DNA of 64,000 nt from Pullilachnospira sp963929535 (GTDB taxonomy: Bacteria; Bacillota; Clostridia; Lachnospirales; Lachnospiraceae): positions 62,001 to 126,000 of the forward strand of contig CAWVIZ010000007.1 of NCBI GenBank assembly GCA_963929535.1. The letters run 5' to 3'. Below the pieces are notes generated by a model. It was given only the letters and a program-made list of their open reading frames with translations. It did not search any database and was not told where the DNA came from. The translations under genes were made by a program, and so were the position numbers. Position 1 is the stretch's first letter; each line of letters opens with the position of its first letter. Shown one piece after another: positions 38,706 through 48,079 of the stretch.

Positions 38706-38841
38706 GGAAAAACCTCTCTTTCTTTTGGAATTCCGGTGGGTATCCGGAAGATACCGCCCATAGGTCTATTATAAATAATCATGGAGGAAAAGACTGTAAA
38801 ATTTGGGAAAAATATAAAGAATAAATAATTCTAAAGAAAAT

Positions 38842-38879
38842 GAAAGGGCTGCGCGGAAATTCCGCAGGCAGTCCTTTCG
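38842..38879 (-). terminator. Hairpin after the ABC exporter genes
   Basis: GAAAGG-CTGC-GGAA (from 38842) pairs with TTCC-GGCAG-CCTTTC (to 38878) with small bulges. On the minus strand it is followed by a T-rich stretch. It probably ends the ABC transcript from the right and separates it from glgC. Confidence 0.6.
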
Positions 38880-38914
38880 ATTTTATAAGATACGATTTCT
38901 GAGCCCAGGCCTTC

Positions 38915-40681
38915 TTATGCGCCGAACTGACTGTTGTAAAGCCTGGTGTAAAATCCATTCTGCTCCATCAGTGACTGGTGATCGCCCTGCTCGATGATAT
39001 GGCCGTCCTTCATCACCAGAATCACATCCGCTTCCCGGATCGTGGAGAGACGGTGAGCCACGATAAAGCTGGTTCTTCCCTGCATCATATGGGAAAAGGC
39101 CGCCTGGATCCGGATCTCTGTTCTGGTGTCGATGCTGCTGGTGGCCTCATCCAGGATCAGCATAGGCGGCAGGCAGAGCATTACCCGGGCAATGCACAGA
39201 AGCTGCTTTTGCCCCTGGCTGATGTTGCCTCCGTTTTCCGTGATCACCGTGTCGTAGCCCTGAGGCAGGCGGCGGATGAAGCTGTGGGCGTGGGCGGCCC
39301 TGGCGGCCTCCACGATCTCCTCCTGGGAGGCGTCCGGCCGTCCGTAGGCGATATTGTCCCGGATGGTTCCCGCCTTCAGCCAGGTATCCTGCAGCACCAT
39401 CCCGTAATTGCTTCTCAGGGAATGGCGGGTCATTTCCCTTATGTCTGTACCGTCCACCCGGATGCTTCCGCTATCCACATCGTAAAAACGCATCAGAAGA
39501 TTGATCAGGGTGGTTTTTCCGCAGCCGGTGGGACCCACAATGGCGATCCGCTGTCCGGGCTGTACATCCAGGGAAAGATCATCGATCAGCGGTTTCTTGG
39601 GCACATACCGGAAAGATACGTCCTGCAGCAGAACGTGTCCCTTGCTGGTGAAGGCCGCGGCGTTTTCCGCTTCCGGAGTCTGATCCGCCTCATCCAGCAG
39701 ATCGAAGATCCGGGCCGCGCATGCCAGAGCATTCTGCAGTTCCGTCACCACGCCGGAAATCTCATTGAAAGGCTTGGCATACTGGCTGGCATAGCTGAGA
39801 AAGGCGCTCAGCTGTCCCACGGTGATCCCGCCGGAGATGGCGTAGAATCCGCTGATCAGAGCCACGGCCGCATAGACGATATTGTTTACCAGCCGGGTGC
39901 TGGGATTGGTGAGGCTGGAGAAAAAGGTGGCCTTCAGGCTTACCTCTCCCAGCCGTTCATTGATCTCATCAAAATCCGCCAGCGCCTGCTGCTCATGTCC
40001 AAAAGCCTGAACCACCTTCTGGCCTTCGATCATTTCGTTGATCAGAGCGGTCTGCTGTCCCCGGACCACTGTCTGCTGACGGAAATAGCGGTAGGTTCTC
40101 CGGGCAATAAAGCTGGCCATAAACAGACTCAAAGGAGTCAGGATCACCACCGCCAGGGTGATGGCCAGATTCAGGTACAGCATGATCCCCAGGGTTCCCA
40201 GAATCGTCAGGATACCGCTGAAAAGCTGGGTAAATCCCATCAGAAGCCCGTCGGCAAAGGTATCCACATCGGCGATCACCCGGCTTACCAGATCGCCGGA
40301 GGGATGAGCGTCCAGATAGGAGAGAGGGAGATTCTGGATCTTCCGGATCGCGGAATTTCTCAGATCTCTGGACACACAGAAGGTGATGCGGTTATTGCAT
40401 GCGGCCATGATCCACTGGGCGGCGGCGGAGATGACAGTGACAAGCCCGATGGCAGACACGATCTTCAGCACCGAAGCAAAATCCACCTTTCCCTGTCCAA
40501 TCATGAAATCGATGGCATCGCCGCAGAAAACAGGGACGATCAGCTGAGCCGCCACACTGACGGCCGCGCATAGGAGACTGAAAAATACATACATTCCATA
40601 AGGGCGGATATAGCGCAGCGTCCGTTTCATGGTCTGCTGTCTTCCGGCTGCTTCTTCCGGTTTCTTTTCCCCTTTTCTCAT
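38915..40681 (-). CDS. ABC exporter subunit, catalytically complete half
   Basis: A 588-residue membrane-ATPase fusion of the MsbA/LmrA type. The N-terminal half has six membrane helices with the FADGLLMGFTQLFSGI region. The ATPase has Walker A GPTGCGKTT (about 383-391), a signature reading NISQGQKQ instead of LSGGQ, and Walker B LILDEATSSID with the catalytic Glu. It overlaps the upstream partner by 4 bp (ATGA). Together they form a heterodimeric exporter, probably for drugs, lipids or peptides. The substrate is not predictable. Confidence 0.92.
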   Translation of the reverse strand: MRKGEKKPEEAAGRQQTMKRTLRYIRPYGMYVFFSLLCAAVSVAAQLIVPVFCGDAIDFMIGQGKVDFASVLKIVSAIGLVTVISAAAQWIMAACNNRITFCVSRDLRNSAIRKIQNLPLSYLDAHPSGDLVSRVIADVDTFADGLLMGFTQLFSGILTILGTLGIMLYLNLAITLAVVILTPLSLFMASFIARRTYRYFRQQTVVRGQQTALINEMIEGQKVVQAFGHEQQALADFDEINERLGEVSLKATFFSSLTNPSTRLVNNIVYAAVALISGFYAISGGITVGQLSAFLSYASQYAKPFNEISGVVTELQNALACAARIFDLLDEADQTPEAENAAAFTSKGHVLLQDVSFRYVPKKPLIDDLSLDVQPGQRIAIVGPTGCGKTTLINLLMRFYDVDSGSIRVDGTDIREMTRHSLRSNYGMVLQDTWLKAGTIRDNIAYGRPDASQEEIVEAARAAHAHSFIRRLPQGYDTVITENGGNISQGQKQLLCIARVMLCLPPMLILDEATSSIDTRTEIRIQAAFSHMMQGRTSFIVAHRLSTIREADVILVMKDGHIIEQGDHQSLMEQNGFYTRLYNSQFGA

Positions 40682-42498
40682 TTTCTGTCATCTCCTTTCT
40701 GAAACTGGCTTTCGTAGATTTCCCGGTATGTCTCGCAGGTATCAAGAAGCTGCTGATGGGTTCCGCAGCCCGTCAGGCGGCCGTCATCCAGCACAAGGAT
40801 CTGATCTGCGTGCTGAAGACTGGAGGTACGCTGAGAAACGATGAACACTGTAACGGAATCCGGAAGGTTCTGAAGGGCCTTTCTCAGCGCCGCGTCGGTG
40901 GCGTAGTCCAGGGCGCTGGCACTGTCGTCCAGGATCAGGATCTCCGGTTTTCTCACCAATGCGCGGGCGATGGTGAGGCGCTGACGCTGTCCCCCGGAGA
41001 GATTCCGGCCGCCCTGTTCCACCGGTTCATCCAGTCCTCCGCTCTTGTCCCGGACAAATTCCTCTGCCTGGGCTGTGCGCAGCGCCTCCCACAGCTGATC
41101 ATCGGTGGCCTCCGGATTTCCCCACAGCAGATTGGAACGGATGGTACCGGCAAAAAGCTGGGCCTTCTGCATAACAACAGCCACCCGGCTGCGGAGGCTG
41201 TTCCGGTCCCATTGGCGGATGGGGATTCCCATCAGGGATACGGTTCCCGCGGTGGCGTCATAGAACCGGGGAATCAGATTTACCAGACTGGACTTTCCGC
41301 TTCCGGTGCCTCCGATAACGCCTATGGTCTGCCCCTTCCGGACACAGAAGGAAATATCCGTGAGGCTTTCCGCTCCGGCCCCGGCATAGGTAAGGCTCAC
41401 ATGGTCAAAGCGCACGGCTTCTTCTTCCGAAATTTTCCGGCTGCTGCCTGAGGGATGTTCAGGGAACGGCACAGCGCTGAAATCTGAGGACTGCTCCAAT
41501 CCGGGAGCGCTGTCAGCCCCTTGGGCCTCCTGAGTCTGCTCCGGGAAGGTCATGGCTGTTTTGGTATCCAGTACCTGCTCTACCCGGCCAAGGCTTGCCA
41601 GAGCGCGGCTGATGCTGACGATCAGATTGGCCAGCTTCACCAGCTCCACCAGGATCTGGTTCATGTAGTTGACCAGAGCAATGATCTCACCGCTTAACAG
41701 AATGCCGCCGTTGACAGTTCCCGCGCCTGCATACAGAATGGCGATGATCCCGATATTGACCACCACATAGGTGAGGGGATTCATCAGAGCGGAAAAACGT
41801 CCCACATGAAGCTGCATATTTACCAGGGAATCGTTGGCATCGGAAAAATGCTCTACCTCCGCGGCCTCTCTTCCGAAAGCTCTGATCACCCGGACGCCGG
41901 AGAGATTTTCCCGGGTGGCTCCGGTGACCTGGTCAAGCTTTGCCTGGATCTTTTTGTAGCGGGGGGAAGTCCAGCGCATGATTCCGAAGACGATCACGGA
42001 CAGGACAGGGATCACCACCACAAAGATCAGAGCCAGCCTGACATTGATGGTAAATGCCATGACCATGGCGCCGAATACGATGAACGGACTTCTCAGAAAC
42101 AGACGGAGAAACAGGTTCAGGCCGTTCTGCACCTGATTCAGATCGCTGGTCATCCGGGTGATCAGCGTGCTGGAGCCGATGGTGTCCATCTCGGAAAATC
42201 CCAGGGTCTGGATATGGGCAAACAGCATATGCCGCAGGCCGGTAGTGCTGCCGATGGCAGCCTTTGCCGCAAAATACTGGGCCGTGAAGCTGCAGGCCAG
42301 CCCCACCAGAGCCATCAGGATCAGGATGCCGCAGCAGCCCAGGATATATCCGGTATCCTTATTGACGATTCCCACGTTGATGATGCGGGCCACCACAATG
42401 GGAACCAGAAGGTCAAAGGTGGCTTCCAGCATCTTGAACAGCGGCGCCAGGATACTGGCCGCTTTGTAGTTCTTCAGGTATACTTTCAGGTATTTCAA
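40678..42498 (-). CDS. ABC exporter subunit with degenerate ATP site
   Basis: A 606-residue partner of the downstream subunit. It has six membrane helices, Walker A GGTGSGKSS (about 394) and canonical signature NLSGGQRQR. However, its Walker B reads LILDDSASALDYATD, with Asp where the catalytic Glu belongs. Such one-sided degeneracy is typical of heterodimeric exporters, where only one of the two ATP sites is hydrolytic. An unusual 40-residue Ser/Pro/Glu-rich insert (about 335-375) lies between the membrane and ATPase domains. It is divergent from the LysR regulator at 42684, which may control it. Confidence 0.92.
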   Translation of the reverse strand: MKYLKVYLKNYKAASILAPLFKMLEATFDLLVPIVVARIINVGIVNKDTGYILGCCGILILMALVGLACSFTAQYFAAKAAIGSTTGLRHMLFAHIQTLGFSEMDTIGSSTLITRMTSDLNQVQNGLNLFLRLFLRSPFIVFGAMVMAFTINVRLALIFVVVIPVLSVIVFGIMRWTSPRYKKIQAKLDQVTGATRENLSGVRVIRAFGREAAEVEHFSDANDSLVNMQLHVGRFSALMNPLTYVVVNIGIIAILYAGAGTVNGGILLSGEIIALVNYMNQILVELVKLANLIVSISRALASLGRVEQVLDTKTAMTFPEQTQEAQGADSAPGLEQSSDFSAVPFPEHPSGSSRKISEEEAVRFDHVSLTYAGAGAESLTDISFCVRKGQTIGVIGGTGSGKSSLVNLIPRFYDATAGTVSLMGIPIRQWDRNSLRSRVAVVMQKAQLFAGTIRSNLLWGNPEATDDQLWEALRTAQAEEFVRDKSGGLDEPVEQGGRNLSGGQRQRLTIARALVRKPEILILDDSASALDYATDAALRKALQNLPDSVTVFIVSQRTSSLQHADQILVLDDGRLTGCGTHQQLLDTCETYREIYESQFQKGDDRK

Positions 42499-42624
42499 AG
42501 AGCGTTTCCTCCTTTACAGCAGCAGTCTGCCGAAAACCGCGGCGCTGAACTTCTTTTTCGCGGCAGTTCCGCTTTCCGGCTTTGCTGTTACTCTTTTTCC
42601 CCAGTATAACGGAAAATCATTCAT

Positions 42625-42652
42625 TTGAAAAATAGTTGTTTTATAGTATAAT
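42625..42652 (+). promoter_or_regulatory. Promoter of the LysR gene
   Basis: TTGAAA (42625-42630) and TATAAT (42647-42652) with a 16-bp spacer. Two TTTGAAAAA-type direct repeats flank the -10, which could be regulator sites. The 185-bp divergent region also serves the ABC genes. Confidence 0.6.
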
Positions 42653-42683
42653 TATTTGAAAAAAATATATATGGAGGATGGAT

Positions 42684-43574
42684 ATGGATATTCGCCAGCT
42701 TCGTTATTTCGTGACTGTGGTGGAGGAAGAAACGGTAACTGCTGCCGCCAGAAAACTGAACATGACCCAGCCTCCTCTGACTACCCAGCTCCAACTTCTG
42801 GAAAAGGAGCTGAACTGCAGACTGTTTGGGCGGGAAGGGAGAAGGCTGAAGGTGACGGAGGCCGGGAGGCATTTTTATCAGAGAGCCAGTGTGATCCTGG
42901 GACTGTGCGACGCTGCTGTGGCGGAAATGCGGGATTTTGACAGGGGAACTGCGGGAACTCTCCGGATCGGAGAGGTTTCTTCCGTACAGGAAGGAGTATT
43001 TACAGAATGGATCACAGCCTTTGCCAGGGAATACCCCCAGGTCCGGTATGAGGTTTACAGCGCCAACACCTACCAGCTTGTGGAGCAGGTGCGTACCGGA
43101 CAACTGGATCTGGCGGTGGTGAGGACGCCCTTTTCCGCGCCGGATATCAGGCAGATGGTTCTCGGAGAGGAAGCTCTGATGGCGGCAGGATGGGAGGAAA
43201 TGTTTCCTCCTGAGGAGGGGGAAACGCTGGCGTTGGAAGCTCTGGCCGGAAGACCGCTGGTGGTATACCGGAGATGGGAACAGATCATTAAGGCCAGATT
43301 CGAGGCCAGGGGAATATCGCCTGTTGTGCGCTGCTGCACCGATACGGCCCAGGCAACTCTGTCCCTGGCGGGAGGAGGGATGGGAATCGGGATCATCCCT
43401 GCGTCTGCTGTTTCCGGGGAGACCCGCAAAAGACTGAAGGTGCGCAGACTTGAGGATCCGGGGCTGATCTCCAGGATCGTGATGATATGCAAAGACGGAG
43501 GTATACTTTCCAGAACGGCGCAGATATTCTGGGAATTTATGGAGAACAATGTGACAGGGAAGCCGGAAGGCTGA
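42684..43574 (+). CDS. LysR-family transcriptional regulator
   Basis: A 296-residue regulator. The N-terminal winged helix is clear (MDIRQLRYFVTVVEEETVTA, AARKLNMTQPPLTTQLQLLE), followed by the substrate-binding domain starting GTLRIGEVSSVQ. ATG 42684 is used because GGAGG (42673-42677) is 6 bp upstream; ATG 42678 touches that site. It is transcribed away from the ABC exporter genes, so it is a good candidate for their regulator. The last residues (VTGKPEG) and the stop codon lie within sequence matching a MITE end (GTGACAGGGAAGCCGGAAGGCTGAA), suggesting an insertion replaced the original C-terminus. Confidence 0.92.
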   Translation: MDIRQLRYFVTVVEEETVTAAARKLNMTQPPLTTQLQLLEKELNCRLFGREGRRLKVTEAGRHFYQRASVILGLCDAAVAEMRDFDRGTAGTLRIGEVSSVQEGVFTEWITAFAREYPQVRYEVYSANTYQLVEQVRTGQLDLAVVRTPFSAPDIRQMVLGEEALMAAGWEEMFPPEEGETLALEALAGRPLVVYRRWEQIIKARFEARGISPVVRCCTDTAQATLSLAGGGMGIGIIPASAVSGETRKRLKVRRLEDPGLISRIVMICKDGGILSRTAQIFWEFMENNVTGKPEG

Positions 43575-43741
43575 ATGGCCACATTTTATATTTGTTTGGA
43601 TTTCTTTTGGAATCTGTTAAGCTTTCTCCTTCATAATAAGCATCATCAAAGGAAAAGAGATCCTTTGAAATACAGCAGGAGGATCCGGGGACGCCAGAAG
43701 TCTCCCCCAGAAGGATCAAGACAGAAAAGGAGAGATGACTT

Positions 43742-44428
43742 ATGAAGAAAATGAATAAGAAATTCAATGTGAGAGAGCTTGCAAGAAAAGGTTTGGTAGT
43801 GGGTATGATCGGAGCATTGGCATTTTCCATAACAGCCTGCTCCGGAGGAAAGAGTTCCTCATCCAATTCCAGCAGTAAGACAAAAACGGAATCTACCCAG
43901 TCCAATTCCGGAAGTTCCACGAAGAATAAGAACAGTACCACCAATAAGAACAGCAGCTCCAAGAGCAGTACTACAGATAAGGACAGCAGCTCCAATAAGA
44001 GCAACAGCTCCGGCAGCACCACCAATAAGGACAGCAGCTCCGGCAGCACCAATAAGAACAGCAGCTCCGGCAGCACCAATAAGAACAGCAGCTCCAGCAG
44101 CACTACCGGTAAGAACAGCAGCTCCAGTACCACCAATAAGAACAGCAGCTCCGGCAGCACCACCGGTAAGAACAGCAGCTCCGGCAGCAGCACCAATAAG
44201 AGCAGCAGCTCCGGCAGCAGCACCAATAAGAGCAGCAGCTCCGGCACCGCCAGTAAGAACAGCACCACCGGAAGCAGTGCGGGAAGCTCCTCAAATAAGA
44301 GGGGAACAACCGGAAAAACCTCCAGCAGGAGCAGCGCGTCTGGAAGCAGCACAAGCAGTTCTTCCGGTAACAGTGCCAATACCGGAAGCTCCGCCAACAG
44401 GAACACCACATCCGGAAACAGTAAGTAA
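43742..44428 (+). CDS. Ser/Asn/Lys/Thr low-complexity repeat lipoprotein
   Basis: A 228-residue secreted protein. The N-terminus MKKMNKKFNVRELARKGLVV begins a signal peptide with lipobox ITAC at about residue 33. Nearly all the rest is built from imperfect repeats of NKNSSSGST/TGKNSSS, with no hydrophobic residues for over 170 positions. Codons are biased (AGCAGCTCC, AATAAGAAC), which shows expansion at the DNA level. It should be a disordered, surface-anchored, possibly glycosylated stalk. ATG 43742 follows AAGGAGAG. No enzymatic domain is present. The opposite strand has a long Leu-rich open frame that is an artefact of the repeats. Confidence 0.75.
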   Translation: MKKMNKKFNVRELARKGLVVGMIGALAFSITACSGGKSSSSNSSSKTKTESTQSNSGSSTKNKNSTTNKNSSSKSSTTDKDSSSNKSNSSGSTTNKDSSSGSTNKNSSSGSTNKNSSSSSTTGKNSSSSTTNKNSSSGSTTGKNSSSGSSTNKSSSSGSSTNKSSSSGTASKNSTTGSSAGSSSNKRGTTGKTSSRSSASGSSTSSSSGNSANTGSSANRNTTSGNSK

Positions 44429-44451
44429 TGACGTACCATACGTCTTCACGC

Positions 44452-44506
44452 CTGTTTTAGTTCCTCCCGGCAGGCATGGCGAAACTGCGGTGCCGGGAGG
44501 AAACAG
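44452..44506. repeat. Inverted repeat downstream of the low-complexity gene
   Basis: TTCCTCCCGGCA (44461-44472) pairs with TGCCGGGAGGAA (44491-44502), extended by CTGTTT/ACAG. There is no T-run on either side, so it may be a processing or weak terminator hairpin. Confidence 0.55.
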
Positions 44507-44553
44507 GGGCAGCCGTTCCCGAAGGCTCCGATTTTCGGACAGGCAGTCATCCA

Positions 44554-44592
44554 ATACGGATCCAAAATCCAGTTCTTTATTTGGATCCGTAT
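44554..44592. repeat. 13-bp inverted repeat in the 430-bp spacer
   Basis: ATACGGATCCAAA (44554-44566) pairs with TTTGGATCCGTAT (44580-44592). It is followed by AATTTTG. No gene was recognised in the 44429-44857 spacer apart from this and the hairpin at 44452. Confidence 0.55.
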
Positions 44593-44857
44593 AATTTTGC
44601 GCAGGAAACAGCTTTTCATAAGATTCCTCTATAAGAAGAAGGTCAGATCCAGCCGCAAAGTCTTGCGTTTCCTGAGAAGCATGTTCCGCAGAACCGAAAA
44701 ACGGAACCGTTACATATGCTGGAAAAAGGAGAGAGATAAAAGGCACATTGTCATCAGACGGGGTTTATGAGATAATCAGGAGAGTGAAAAAGGGACTGCA
44801 GCAAACCTGTAAAGTTAAAACCGCAGATCCTGGATGAGAGCAGGGAGGTGAGAACGT

Positions 44858-45574
44858 ATGAGAAAAGAACAGATTCTGATCATAGAGGATGACCCGGATA
44901 TCCGGGAGGGTGTCAGGATTCTTCTGGAAAGTGAAAATTATGAGGTGAGAGAGGCTGAAAATGGCCGCAAGGGACTGGAGATGATGGATCCTGAGCCGGA
45001 TCTGGTGATCCTGGACGTGATGATGCCGGTGATGTCAGGACTGCGGACCTGTGAGGAAATCCGAAAAATCTCGTATGTCCCCATTCTTTTCCTGACGGCC
45101 AAGGCCCAGGAATCGGACAAGCTGATAGGTTTGATGGCTGGAGGAGACGATTATCTGGGAAAACCGTTTTCTTATGCGGAGCTTTTGGGAAGGGTAAAGG
45201 CACTGCTGCGCAGATATAAGGTCTACAGGGGAAGCCCCGGCGATTCGGAGGAAAAGGAGTCAGATTATCTGGAGCTGGGAGGTATCAGGATCCATAAACA
45301 GTATAACGAGGTTTTTGTCAGAGGACGGGAGACAGAGCTGTCGGATATTGAGTACAGGATGCTTCTGCTGATGATGGAGCATCCCAGAAAGATATTTTCC
45401 GCCCAGAATCTCTATGAGAGCGTCTGGAATGAGCCCTATTTTTATAACTGCAATGCCACAGTGACCGTGCATATCCGGAAACTGCGGGTGAAGGTGGAGG
45501 AGGATCCCAGGCTTCCCCGTCTGATCAATACCGTATGGGGAAAGGGGTATCGATTCGATGCGGGAAGTGAATAG
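44858..45574 (+). CDS. OmpR-family response regulator (second system)
   Basis: A 238-residue regulator. The receiver has IIEDDPD and phospho-Asp53 in VILDVMMPVMSG, with Lys in LGKPFS. The C-terminal winged helix is recognised by ELSDIEYRMLLLMMEHPRKIF, TVTVHIRKLRVKVEEDP and TVWGKGYRFD. ATG 44858 follows GGGAGGTGAG. Its stop overlaps the kinase start by 17 bp, so the pair is translated together. The pattern resembles VanR-type regulators, but no van genes are adjacent. Confidence 0.93.
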   Translation: MRKEQILIIEDDPDIREGVRILLESENYEVREAENGRKGLEMMDPEPDLVILDVMMPVMSGLRTCEEIRKISYVPILFLTAKAQESDKLIGLMAGGDDYLGKPFSYAELLGRVKALLRRYKVYRGSPGDSEEKESDYLELGGIRIHKQYNEVFVRGRETELSDIEYRMLLLMMEHPRKIFSAQNLYESVWNEPYFYNCNATVTVHIRKLRVKVEEDPRLPRLINTVWGKGYRFDAGSE

Positions 45575-46877
45575 GAGAAATTCTCTGTATTTTTTGCTGG
45601 TAAAGCTGCTGACAGTATCCATGGCTGCGGCCGTTGTCTTTTACGCGCTTCTCAGCCTGGTGTCAGATTACGCTGTCAGCCGGTATTACAATGGAAGCGC
45701 TTATGTAGACCGCAGGGACAGTCAGTATCTGGAGAGTCTGCAGGAGTATGTAAAGGAAAATCAGGTAAAGACCACCGATACAGCCAAGATCTCCCGGTGG
45801 GTCAGCCGCCAGAAAGTGGTATTTATACAGATTTACCGGGATAATGTGCTGATGTACGATTCCAATCACAGTGATCTGGAGGACCTGTGGGAGGAACAGG
45901 TGGAACAGGTATATTATGACTGGGAAAGCTATTACCAGGTGACATTCGCGGATGGCGAGGCGGAGGTGGTGATCTACGGCACCTATGAATATCAGCTGTA
46001 CAATTATGCCATGATCTTCGATCTGCTGCTGGCATTTCTCCTGTTTATGACGCTGGTGATCCTGGGCATCCGGAGGAAGATGGCGTATATCCGGCTGCTC
46101 AGTCAGGAAATTGAGATCCTGGAGGGCGGAAATCTGGAATACCCCATAACGGTCAGGGGAAAGGATGAGCTGGCTCAGCTGGCCTGGGGACTGGACTGCA
46201 TGCGGCAGTCCTTCCGGGAACAGGTAGAGCAGGAGGCAAGACTGACACAGGAGAACCAGAGGATCATTACCGAGATGTCCCACGATCTGCGGACTCCTCT
46301 TACTTCCATCATGCTCTATACGGAGATTCTGAAAAAAGGCCCCTGGAAGAAGGATCCGAAGCTTCTGGAATATGTGGAGAAGATCGACGGCAAAGCCCGG
46401 AGGATGAAGCAGATGTCAGATCACCTGTTTGAGTACTCTCTGGTTTCGGAAAATTCCGGAGTGGAGCTGGAGGAACCGGAACTGTTTGAAGTGCTGTTTT
46501 ATGACCTGTTTTCCGAAACCTGCAGTTATCTGGAACAGTATGGATTCCAGGTGAAGTTTCAGGTTGTCTGGATAGCCAGGAATATCCGGGTAAATACAGG
46601 ATACATTGCCCGTATCATGGACAATCTTACATCCAACATTGTCAAATACGCCAGCGACAGGGAGCCTGTGGTGATCGGATCTCTGGAAGGCAGGGAAATG
46701 GCAGGATTTTTTATCGAGAATACAGTGAGGGACATGGAAGAAAAGCCGGAGAGCACCGGGATCGGAATCCAGAGTATTCGGAACATGATGAAAAAAATGG
46801 GAGGAAAATGCGGTGTTTCCTGTACGGAAAACCGTTTCCGCATAGAAATAGAATTCCCTTGTGCAGGTGAAAAATAG
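45558..46877 (+). CDS. Membrane sensor histidine kinase (second system)
   Basis: A 439-residue kinase. It has a first membrane helix at about 12-36, an extracellular segment of about 115 residues rich in Tyr, Asp and Glu, and a second helix at about 150-170. A HAMP-like region (SQEIEILEGGNLEYPITVRG) and His242 in ITEMSHDLRTPLTSIMLY follow. The N box reads MDNLTSNIVKYAS, and the G box is short (STGIGIQSIRNMM). This resembles VanS-like kinases. It ends before a strong terminator. Signal unknown. Confidence 0.9.
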   Translation: MREVNRRNSLYFLLVKLLTVSMAAAVVFYALLSLVSDYAVSRYYNGSAYVDRRDSQYLESLQEYVKENQVKTTDTAKISRWVSRQKVVFIQIYRDNVLMYDSNHSDLEDLWEEQVEQVYYDWESYYQVTFADGEAEVVIYGTYEYQLYNYAMIFDLLLAFLLFMTLVILGIRRKMAYIRLLSQEIEILEGGNLEYPITVRGKDELAQLAWGLDCMRQSFREQVEQEARLTQENQRIITEMSHDLRTPLTSIMLYTEILKKGPWKKDPKLLEYVEKIDGKARRMKQMSDHLFEYSLVSENSGVELEEPELFEVLFYDLFSETCSYLEQYGFQVKFQVVWIARNIRVNTGYIARIMDNLTSNIVKYASDREPVVIGSLEGREMAGFFIENTVRDMEEKPESTGIGIQSIRNMMKKMGGKCGVSCTENRFRIEIEFPCAGEK

Positions 46878-46956
46878 ATTTACGTGTGGAGATAAACAGC
46901 AGGAACAGAGAAAATTTATGGTCCATCAGTGAACAGAATCAAAGACCTGGATGGGA

Positions 46957-46997
46957 CGGCGTTATACCCTCTTTTGAGGGCATAACGCCGTTTTTGC
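46957..46997 (+). terminator. Rho-independent terminator after the second two-component system
   Basis: GGCGTTATACCCTC (from 46957) pairs with GAGGGCATAACGCC around a TTTT loop, and is followed by GTTTTTG. Confidence 0.92.
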
Positions 46998-47087
46998 ATG
47001 ATGTATGGAAGCATTTTGACTATTAGTTTTTAATTTGCCCGCAAATGAAAAATAAGTTAAATAAAAGAATAAAATGAAAACAGGGAA

Positions 47088-47131
47088 AGGAGGACAGCAC
47101 CTTCCTCTGATTCGGAAGGGTCTGTCCTCCA
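47088..47131 (-). terminator. Terminator of the TVP38 gene
   Basis: GGAGGACAG-ACCTTCC (from 47089) pairs with GGAAGGG-CTGTCCTCC (to 47130). On the minus strand it is followed by TTTCCCTGTTTTCATTTT. Confidence 0.82.
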
Positions 47132-47153
47132 AAGCTATGCGGAACCGGCCGGA

Positions 47154-47795
47154 TCATCCGACCAGATTCTGAAGGAAATCCCACTGCAGCAGATTGGCGA
47201 AAAACAGGCTGTAAAGCAGCAGGCACCAGGGCTTCAGAACCAGAATGATGATGCAGAACTTTTTGGCGGAGATGGCTGTGAGTCCTGCCAGAAAGCAGAT
47301 CAGATCATCCGGAGCCACCGGAAGAAAGATGGAGGCGATCAGGAACCAGAGAAAACCCTTCTTCTGTGTCCAGTGAAAATACTTATCATAGGATGCCTGG
47401 GATACATGACGGCGGACAAATGAGCTTCCGTACCGTCTGGCCAGGTAAAATGCCAGAATAGAACCAATGCTGACCCCGATGTAGTTGCACAGAAATCCGC
47501 CCGCCCATCCGAACAGGACTGCACCGGCGGCATAGCCCACCGCAGCCGGAAGGATGGGAAGAACCACCTGGGAGAGCTGGACCAGGATCAGGATCAGCGG
47601 TCCGAAAACACCGAAGCTTCTTATGTATTCCTGGAAGCTTTCTATGGAATGAAAATTGCCGTCCAGGAAGCTTTTTATCAGCAGTGCCGCCAGGACCAGC
47701 AAAAAGAGCAGGATCATATACTGACAGATTTTCTGCCAGGGTATGATCCTTTTTTTATTTGCAGTGGGTTCTATCGCAGTTTCAGAGCTTGTCAT
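47154..47795 (-). CDS. TVP38/TMEM64 (DedA-like VTT) membrane protein
   Basis: A 213-residue membrane protein with about five or six helices. The VTT signature region is visible: LSQVVLPILPAAVGYAAGAVLFG, CNYIGVSIGSILAFYLARRYG and PVAPDDLICFLAGLTAIS. Members of this superfamily act as lipid scramblases or flippases and support membrane homeostasis. The start at 47795 follows AAAGGAGG. It stands alone between two terminators. The 280 bp upstream of it, to 48079, show no gene. Confidence 0.88.
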   Translation of the reverse strand: MTSSETAIEPTANKKRIIPWQKICQYMILLFLLVLAALLIKSFLDGNFHSIESFQEYIRSFGVFGPLILILVQLSQVVLPILPAAVGYAAGAVLFGWAGGFLCNYIGVSIGSILAFYLARRYGSSFVRRHVSQASYDKYFHWTQKKGFLWFLIASIFLPVAPDDLICFLAGLTAISAKKFCIIILVLKPWCLLLYSLFFANLLQWDFLQNLVG

Positions 47796-48079
47796 GAAAA
47801 AATACCTCCTTTAATCAATCTTATCCGTTTTAAGGAACTGCCGGACTGTATAGGACATCTGTCCGGAGTTATCCACAGAATCCAATCAGACATACTGAAC
47901 TTTATGGGAATATTATAGATCCTGCATATTGAAAATTATGTAATGAAATTCTTAAGGATTTATTATCTTTTACGTTGTTTTACAGATTTTTTATATGGGG
48001 AACACACAATTATCAAAAACACTGATTATGATAAGGATGTAACCTGAAAACAGGTGCATTTCTGAGAGGAGTGATTCTG

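Noticed and set aside
38978..40573. A 531-codon plus-strand frame opposite the ABC transporter gene
   Set aside because: Antisense of a full ABC exporter with Walker motifs.
43537..44439. A Leu-rich 300-codon minus-strand frame resembling a membrane protein
   Set aside because: It arises from reading the complement of the AGC/TCC-rich repeats of the low-complexity lipoprotein gene; no ribosome site.
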